DNA of 64,000 nt, taken from assembly GCF_030246925.1 (NCBI RefSeq), contig NZ_CP126740.1:2976001-3040000 (forward strand), written 5' to 3'. Shown piece by piece: positions 59,038 to 64,000 of the stretch. This stretch comes from Microbacterium sp. zg-Y625. Its GTDB lineage: Bacteria; Actinomycetota; Actinomycetes; Actinomycetales; Microbacteriaceae. The position numbers were made by a program, and so were the translations under genes. The notes under the pieces are model-generated. The model made no database searches and was not told the DNA's origin. It saw only the letters and a program-made list of their open reading frames with translations. How positions within the stretch are numbered: the stretch's first letter is position 1; every line of letters begins with the position of its first letter.

Positions 59038-59931
59038 TCAGCCCTTGACGGCGCCGGTCAGACCGCCGACGATGCGGCGCTCGAACAGGCTGAAGAAGAC
59101 GAGGGCGGGGATCATCGACAGCGACGTGAACGCGAGCACGCGAGCCGTATCCACGGAGTACTGCGACGAGAACGCCTGCACGCCGAGGGGCAGAGTGTAG
59201 GTCGCCTCGTTGTTGAGGATGAACAGCGGCAGCAGATAGCTGTTCCAGCTGCCGATGAACGCGAGGATGCCGGTGGTGATGACACCCGGCAGGGCGAGCG
59301 GGATCACCATGCGCCAGAAGAACCCGATGCGGCTGGCGCCGTCGATGAAGGCGGCCTCTTCGATCTCGTCCGGGATGGCCTTGAGGAACGGCACCAGGAT
59401 GATGATCGTCGTCGGCAGGGCGAAGGCGATCTGCGGCAGGATGATGCCCGGCAGCGAGTTCATGAGGCCCAGATCGCGCACCACGATGTACAGCGGGGTG
59501 ATGGCGACGGTGATGGGGAACATCAGGCCGGCGGCGAACATGGCGTACAGGGCTCCGCGTCCGCGGAAGCGGTAGCGCGCGAGCACGTAGCTGGCCATGA
59601 GGCCGAGGATGACCGCGCCCGCCGTGGTCGACAGGGCCGCGATGGCCGAGTTGAGCACCTGGCGCCAGAACATCGACCCGCTGAGCACGTCGAGGTAGTT
59701 CCCGAAGTTCCAGGGGCTCGGCAGTCCCGACGGGTCGGCGGTGATCTGCGCGTTGGTGCGGAACCCGCCGAGGATGATGTACGCCACCGGCACGAGGATG
59801 ACGGCGATGACCACGAGGGCGATGAAGTAGACCACCGGGCTGCCCCAGGGGAGCTTCTCCTTCGGCTGGCGCCCCATCTTGAGCAGCGGCTCGTCGGGCG
59901 GGGTGGTGGTGATGAGTGCTGTCGCGGTCAT
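59038..59931 (-). CDS. ABC sugar transporter permease (MalG-like)
   Basis: A 297-residue inner-membrane permease with six segments. The EAA loop is IPDEIEEAAFIDGASRIGFF, followed by LALPGVITTGILAFIGSWNSYLLPLF. Belongs to the CUT1 carbohydrate group. ATG overlaps the stop of the other permease (ATGA). GH3 follows 26 bp later. Confidence 0.93.
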   Translation of the reverse strand: MTATALITTTPPDEPLLKMGRQPKEKLPWGSPVVYFIALVVIAVILVPVAYIILGGFRTNAQITADPSGLPSPWNFGNYLDVLSGSMFWRQVLNSAIAALSTTAGAVILGLMASYVLARYRFRGRGALYAMFAAGLMFPITVAITPLYIVVRDLGLMNSLPGIILPQIAFALPTTIIILVPFLKAIPDEIEEAAFIDGASRIGFFWRMVIPLALPGVITTGILAFIGSWNSYLLPLFILNNEATYTLPLGVQAFSSQYSVDTARVLAFTSLSMIPALVFFSLFERRIVGGLTGAVKG

Positions 59932-60944
59932 CGACGCTTACCTCCCGTGAGGGCGCCTGCGGTGTCGCGGCGCAGGACGAAGCGCTGGTAGATCAGCGCG
60001 ACGACCAGTGAGATGAGGAACAGGACGACCGCCACGGCGCTGCCGTAGCCGTAGTTCCCGGAGTTGCGGCCCTCGGAGACCATGTAGGTCGCCATCGTGG
60101 ACGTGCCTGCGGTCGAGGCGACGTACTGGCCCCAGATGATGTAGACGAGGTCGAACAGCTGCAGCGAGCCGATGATCGACAGGAACGCCCAGATGCGCAG
60201 CGTCGGCCCCAGCAGCGGCACGGTGATGCGCCACTGCGTCTGCCAGAACGAGGCGCCGTCGATCGCGGCCGCCTCGGACAGCTCCTCGGGGATGCCCTGG
60301 AGCCCGGCGAGGAAGAGGATGACCGCGAAGCCGAAGTACTTCCAGGTGATGATCGCCATCAGGGTCCAGATGGCGATGTCGGGGTTGGCGAGCCAGTCCT
60401 GCTCGAGCCCGCCGAGACCGACGTTCTCGAGGAAGCCGTTGAGCGCGCCGCGCTGCTGCAGCATGAGGCTCCAGCCGACTCCGACGACGACCTCGGCGAT
60501 GACGTAGGGGACGAAGATCAGCACGCGGATGATCGACTGACCGCGCATGCGGCGGTTCAGCAGCAGCGCGACCAGCAGCGCCGCCGGCCCCTGCAGCACG
60601 AGCGACATCACCACGATGAACGCGTTGTGGCTGAGGGCCGCGTGGAAGGCGGGGTCCTGCAGGATCAGCAGGTAGTTGTTGAACCCCACGAAGTCGGTGG
60701 GCGGGCCGTAGCCCTGCCACCGGAAGAAGCCGTAGTAGGCGGCGGCGACGACGGGGAAGATGACGAAGCCGAGGAAGACCAGCAGAGCCGGCCCCACGAG
60801 GATCGCGACCTCCAGACGCCCGGCCCAGCCGAGCCCCTTGCGCCGCCGCCGCACGGGCGGGGGCGACACCTGGGTGTCGCCCCCGCCGCGCCGCGCGAGC
60901 TCGGCGGATGCACTCTCCGTCGACGAGTTCTCGCGAACAGACAT
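59928..60944 (-). CDS. ABC sugar transporter permease (MalF-like)
   Basis: A 338-residue permease with a basic N-terminus of about 40 residues and six segments. The EAA loop is GIPEELSEAAAIDGASFW. Pairs with the MalG-like permease; with the binding protein just upstream it forms a CUT1 importer for oligosaccharides. The ATPase subunit is not in the window and is probably a shared MsmK-type protein (family knowledge). ATG at 60944 with AGGAAG upstream. Confidence 0.93.
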   Translation of the reverse strand: MSVRENSSTESASAELARRGGGDTQVSPPPVRRRRKGLGWAGRLEVAILVGPALLVFLGFVIFPVVAAAYYGFFRWQGYGPPTDFVGFNNYLLILQDPAFHAALSHNAFIVVMSLVLQGPAALLVALLLNRRMRGQSIIRVLIFVPYVIAEVVVGVGWSLMLQQRGALNGFLENVGLGGLEQDWLANPDIAIWTLMAIITWKYFGFAVILFLAGLQGIPEELSEAAAIDGASFWQTQWRITVPLLGPTLRIWAFLSIIGSLQLFDLVYIIWGQYVASTAGTSTMATYMVSEGRNSGNYGYGSAVAVVLFLISLVVALIYQRFVLRRDTAGALTGGKRR

Positions 60945-60954
60945 CTGCTGCTTC

Positions 60955-62247
60955 CTAGCCCTTTGCTGCGGCCGCGTTGACCGCATCGACGAGCTGCTCG
61001 GGACCGCTGTTGCCGGCCAGCATGTCCACGACCGCCACGTTCAGCGCGTTGCCGACGTTCAGGCCGTAGATGGTGTCGAGCCACTGCGAGACGAACGGGG
61101 CCTCGTTGTAGGCCTCGATGATCTGGATCAGGTAGGGCTCGGTGACGGCCTCCTGGGCCACGGTGTTCACCGGCGGGGCGTCGAAGGCGTCGTAGTACGC
61201 CTCCTGCACCTCGGCAGTGGCCAGGTAGTTCAGGAAGTCGACACAGGCGTCGGGCGCATCCACGTAGCAGGAGTAGCCGTCGATGCCACCGAGGATCGCG
61301 CCGGGCTCGCCTTCACCGCCGGGCACCTCCGGGAAGGGGAACCAGGACAGGTCGGACAGCGGCTTCTCGTCCGGGGTGAGTCCGGCGATCACGCCCGGGT
61401 TCCAGGCGCCCATGAGCTCCATGCCCGCGAGGCGGTTGGCGATGAGGCCCGCCGACGAACCGGCGCCCTGCTGGGCCTCGGTCGTGAGGAAGCCCTGGTT
61501 GAAGGGCTCGGTCTCGGCGAAGTCGGCGAGGTTCTGTGCGGCATCCAGCCAGCACTCGTCGCTGAAGTCCATCTCCTCGGCCGCGGTGGCCATGGTGTCG
61601 GGGCTGCAGGCGCGCAGGGCGAAGAAGTAGTACCAGTGCGCTGCGGGCCACGCGTTCTTGCCGCCGAGCGCGATGGGCTCCACACCGCTGGCCTTGAGGG
61701 CCTCGGTCGCGGCGACCATCTCGTCGATCGTGGCGGGTGCCTCGGTGATGCCGGCCGCGTCGAAGACCTGCTGGCTGTAGAACATGCCGCCGGGAAGCAC
61801 AGCGACGGGCATGCCGTAGAGCTTGTCGTCGACGCGCAGGTTGTCCAGGGTGGTGTCCGGGATCTCCTCGACGGCCGTGTCGGAGATCGCGTCCGTGATG
61901 TCCTTGATCTGGCCGGCCGCGACCATGGCCGCGAGCTTGCCGCCGCCGCGCTGCAGGAACAGGTCCGGCGCGTCACCCGAGTTCAGCGCGGTCTGCAGCT
62001 TGCCGTCGAGCTCTTCGTTCTGCACGACCTGCACCTTGATGGTGACGCCGGGGTTCTCCTCCGAGAAGGCGGCGGCGGTCTGGTCCCAGAACTCCTTGCC
62101 GGGACCGGTGGTCGAGTTGTGCCAGAGCGTCATCTCGACGTCGCCGTCTTCGCCGGCACCTCCGCCACCGCCGCCGGAACAGCCGGCCAGCGCGAGCACA
62201 CCGGCTGTGACAGCTGCTGCGGCTGCGAGCGTCCTCTTCGCAATCAT
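60955..62247 (-). CDS. Extracellular sugar-binding lipoprotein
   Basis: A 430-residue ABC substrate-binding protein. The signal peptide ends in the lipobox LAGCS, followed by a Gly-rich spacer and then the mature fold: VEMTLWHNSTTGPGKEFWDQ, FSEENPGVTIKVQVV, LYGMPVAVLPGGMFYS. First gene of the operon, with AGAGGAGAATC before the ATG. It captures the oligosaccharide for the two permeases. Divergent from the LacI regulator, with a putative operator between them. Confidence 0.94.
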   Translation of the reverse strand: MIAKRTLAAAAAVTAGVLALAGCSGGGGGGAGEDGDVEMTLWHNSTTGPGKEFWDQTAAAFSEENPGVTIKVQVVQNEELDGKLQTALNSGDAPDLFLQRGGGKLAAMVAAGQIKDITDAISDTAVEEIPDTTLDNLRVDDKLYGMPVAVLPGGMFYSQQVFDAAGITEAPATIDEMVAATEALKASGVEPIALGGKNAWPAAHWYYFFALRACSPDTMATAAEEMDFSDECWLDAAQNLADFAETEPFNQGFLTTEAQQGAGSSAGLIANRLAGMELMGAWNPGVIAGLTPDEKPLSDLSWFPFPEVPGGEGEPGAILGGIDGYSCYVDAPDACVDFLNYLATAEVQEAYYDAFDAPPVNTVAQEAVTEPYLIQIIEAYNEAPFVSQWLDTIYGLNVGNALNVAVVDMLAGNSGPEQLVDAVNAAAAKG

Positions 62248-62272
62248 GTGATTCTCCTCTTTGAGTGGGCGC

Positions 62273-62297
62273 AACCCGCATCATCATGATCCGGGTT
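62273..62297. promoter_or_regulatory. Inverted repeat in the operon leader
   Basis: AACCCG (62273-62278) and CGGGTT (62292-62297) flank 13 bases in the leader upstream of the binding-protein gene. It could be a second regulator site or a small mRNA hairpin. Confidence 0.3.
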
Positions 62298-62329
62298 GGA
62301 GGCAAGTCTCGCCGCACCTCGAAACCCTG

Positions 62330-62343
62330 TCAAACGTTTTCGA
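62330..62343. promoter_or_regulatory. Putative LacI operator
   Basis: TCAAACGTTTTCGA has the near-perfect AAACGTTT centre with the CG step typical of LacI-family operators. It lies between the regulator (start 62373) and the divergent sugar operon, 17 bp from the regulator's -10. Confidence 0.6.
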
Positions 62344-62359
62344 AATCCTTTTTCATGCG

Positions 62360-62365
62360 TAGTAT
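62360..62365 (+). promoter_or_regulatory. -10 box of a probable leaderless transcript (lacI-type gene)
   Basis: TAGTAT, 7 bases, then ATG at 62373. Confidence 0.5.
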
Positions 62366-62372
62366 CAGGGCG

Positions 62373-63383
62373 ATGTCCCGTCGAGCCACGATCCACGACG
62401 TCGCCGCTGCCGCCGGCGTCTCGGTGTCGACCGTGTCCAAAGCCGTCAACGGCAGGTACGGAGTCGCCGAAGACACCGTCGCGCGCGTGCTCGACGTGGT
62501 CGAGCGACTGGGCTACGAGTCGTCGCTCGTGGCCAGCAGCATGCGGTCGCACCGAACCGGGGTGATCGGCGTGCTGGTGGCCGACTTCGAGCCGTTCAGC
62601 GCCGAGGTGCTCAAGGGCGTCGGGTCGGCGCTGCGCGACTCGCGCTACGACCTGCTCGCGTACAGCGGCTCGCGCCAGGGCGGCAGCGCCGGCTGGGAGC
62701 GACGTTCGCTCAGCCGGCTGAGCGGAACGCTCATCGACGGGGCGATCATGGTGACGCCCACCGTCATCGGCGTCACCAGCGAGGTCCCGATCGTGGCCGT
62801 CGACCCGCACAGCGGCCGCGCCGACCTGCCGACGGTCGAGTCGGACAGCTACGGCGGGGCGCTGCACGCGATGCAGTACCTCGTGCAGCTCGGCCACCGG
62901 CGCATCGGGTTCATTGCGGGTCGACCCGACCTGCGCTCATCCGAAGCGCGCGACGCCGGCTACCGGGCGGGGCTGCGCGAGGCCGGCATCCCTGCCGATC
63001 CGTCGCTCGTGCGCGTCGGGCTCTACCAGCCCGAAACCGTGCGCGACCAGGCCCGCGCCATGCTGCAACAGCGGCAGCGCCCCACGGCGGTGTTCGCCGC
63101 CAACGACCTCTCGGCCCTCGCGGTGATCGAGGTCGCCGGCGAGCTGGGGCTGCGCGTTCCGCAGGACCTGTCGGTGGTCGGCTTCGACGACGTGCCCGAA
63201 GCGTCTCGCGTGCACCCCGCGCTCACCACCGTCGCCCAGCCCATGCGTCGCCTCGGGGCGGTCGCGGCCGAGTTCGTCGCCGCCCTCCTGGCGGGTGAGA
63301 CGCGCGAAGAGCTGCATGTGACGCTGCCGACGCGCCTCGTCGTGCGGGGCACGACGGCTCCTCCGTCCGACCCCCTCCGCTGA
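62373..63383 (+). CDS. LacI family transcriptional regulator
   Basis: A 336-residue repressor. Residues 1-55 form the helix-turn-helix and hinge (TIHDVAAAAGVSVSTVSKAV then VLDVVERLGYESSLVAS), and the rest is a periplasmic-binding-protein-like effector domain (IGVLVADFEPFSAEVLKG; VFAANDLSALAVIEVAGELG; VVGFDDVPEASRVHPALTTV). It should control the divergent sugar operon through the AAACGTTT site, with a sugar as inducer (inference). Confidence 0.93.
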   Translation: MSRRATIHDVAAAAGVSVSTVSKAVNGRYGVAEDTVARVLDVVERLGYESSLVASSMRSHRTGVIGVLVADFEPFSAEVLKGVGSALRDSRYDLLAYSGSRQGGSAGWERRSLSRLSGTLIDGAIMVTPTVIGVTSEVPIVAVDPHSGRADLPTVESDSYGGALHAMQYLVQLGHRRIGFIAGRPDLRSSEARDAGYRAGLREAGIPADPSLVRVGLYQPETVRDQARAMLQQRQRPTAVFAANDLSALAVIEVAGELGLRVPQDLSVVGFDDVPEASRVHPALTTVAQPMRRLGAVAAEFVAALLAGETREELHVTLPTRLVVRGTTAPPSDPLR

Positions 63384-63440
63384 TCGACGGCCGTCCGCGT
63401 CACAGCCCGTCACACTCCGGCGGCGTCGCGGGCGTCGTCC

Positions 63441-63565
63441 TAGAGTGAGGGCGGCTCGAGAACCGGAAGCCTCCGCCTTGAGCAGCGCCGCCCATCGCGG
63501 GGTCTGCAAGAGCCGTGCCGCCGCCGTGACCATCCCGGCATCCCGACATCAGGAGGAGCACACCC
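63441..63565 (+). promoter_or_regulatory. -10 box and structured leader of the MetE-like gene
   Basis: TAGAGT (63441-63446) gives a transcript start near 63453 and a leader of about 113 bases that ends in AGGAGGAG before the ATG. The leader is very GC-rich and can form local hairpins. I do not recognise a known SAM, SAH or B12 riboswitch in it. Confidence 0.4.
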
Positions 63566-64000
63566 ATGTCCGCGATCCGCACCACCACCGCAGGCAGCCT
63601 GCCCCGCACGCAGGCTCTCATCGACGCCAACGCCGCGCGCACGTTCGCCGACGACGGCTTCACGCTGCAGACCACGCCCGAGTTCGAGGAGCTGACGGCG
63701 CAGGCCGTCGCCGACGTGGTCGAACGGCAGCGCCAGGCCGGCATCACGCTCGTCGGAGACGGTGAGTTCGGAAAGGCGATGTCCAACGCTGTCGACTACG
63801 GGGCGTGGTGGTCGTACTCGTTCCAGCGCGCCGGCGGCCTGTCGCTGACCGACGTCAACGCGTTCAACGAGCCGCCGGTGCGCTCGGAGCCCGGGAACAT
63901 CCGGCTGACGTCCTTCCTCGACCGCCGCGACCGGCAGCTGTTCCCCGCGGTGTACGCCGAGGCCGTCGAGGTCGGGCGCAACGCCACCGGCTTCCCCACG
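63566..64000 (+). CDS. MetE-like cobalamin-independent methionine synthase family protein, C-terminus outside the window
   Basis: The first 145 codons are visible. TTTAGSLPRTQALIDAN is the usual start of the C-terminal MetE-like (UROD/MetE) barrel, and AGITLVGDGEFGKAMSNAVDYG matches family members such as YxjG/YxjH, which methylate a thiol or act on methionine-related intermediates. The AGSLPR and GDGEF segments are typical. The catalytic zinc ligands lie beyond the edge. ATG at 63566 with AGGAGGAG upstream. Short single-barrel homologues of this type are not full methionine synthases, so the exact reaction is open. Confidence 0.82.
   Translation, partial: MSAIRTTTAGSLPRTQALIDANAARTFADDGFTLQTTPEFEELTAQAVADVVERQRQAGITLVGDGEFGKAMSNAVDYGAWWSYSFQRAGGLSLTDVNAFNEPPVRSEPGNIRLTSFLDRRDRQLFPAVYAEAVEVGRNATGFPT

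Overview
The window is very GC-rich, dense with ATGA/GTGA gene overlaps, and full of the trait of writing Ala-Ser as GCATCC / GATGCC. Together with the gene content this points to a high-GC actinobacterium, most likely family Microbacteriaceae and close to Microbacterium (inference from style and content; no rRNA gene is present to confirm it). I see no tRNA, rRNA, CRISPR array, transposase or prophage. Many genes appear to be leaderless: a TANNNT -10 box sits 6-7 bases before the start codon, with no ribosome binding site.

Layout. 1-6.4 kb: end of a membrane protein with a divergent TetR regulator, a VOC protein, a HAD phosphatase, a three-gene acyl-CoA/SDR operon, and an APH-type kinase. 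6.5-9.6 kb: a thiamine-precursor ECF transporter (ecfT, fused ecfA, ykoE-type S component) behind a TPP riboswitch. 9.6-17.4 kb: a D,D-carboxypeptidase-like protein, an SLC13/RCK permease, a J-domain/NERD fusion, an HIBYL-CoA hydrolase-like protein, and an ABC-2 exporter. 17.5-24.8 kb: a coenzyme F420 cluster (fused cofG-cofH, a flavin monooxygenase, fgd, a cofC-GNAT fusion, and convergent cofD). 25-35 kb: a nearly complete haem cluster by the coproporphyrin route (hemL, B, D, C, Q, Y, E and divergent hemA), with a three-gene envelope-protein cassette inside it.

35.3-37.9 kb: a 2.6-kb lower-GC segment flanked by 38-bp perfect direct repeats. It carries a polytopic protein, a large helical protein with a central hydrophobic block, and a small acidic protein. 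It looks like a recently inserted cargo island, possibly a secreted effector with its partner. 38-45.9 kb: a HhH-GPD DNA repair protein, NfeD-like and flotillin proteins, a GH3 glycosidase, glycyl-tRNA synthetase and small membrane proteins. 45.9-53.7 kb: an alpha-hydroxy-acid oxidase, a lipoprotein, a MenC/N-succinylamino-acid racemase-type enolase near a COG3375-type GNAT, an MFS transporter and a POT peptide transporter. 53.8-63.4 kb: a LacI-controlled glycoside operon (binding protein, two permeases, GH3, Gfo/Idh, ThuA, Gfo/Idh). The window ends in a MetE-like gene.

The most unusual points are four. The cofH half of the FO synthase fusion has lost its radical-SAM cysteines. Two 85-bp palindromic repeats sit in frame in the linker of that same gene, with a third copy about 29 kb away. 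The 38-bp-flanked island carries an unrecognised effector-like gene set. A second family of intergenic hairpin repeats is present in two copies.
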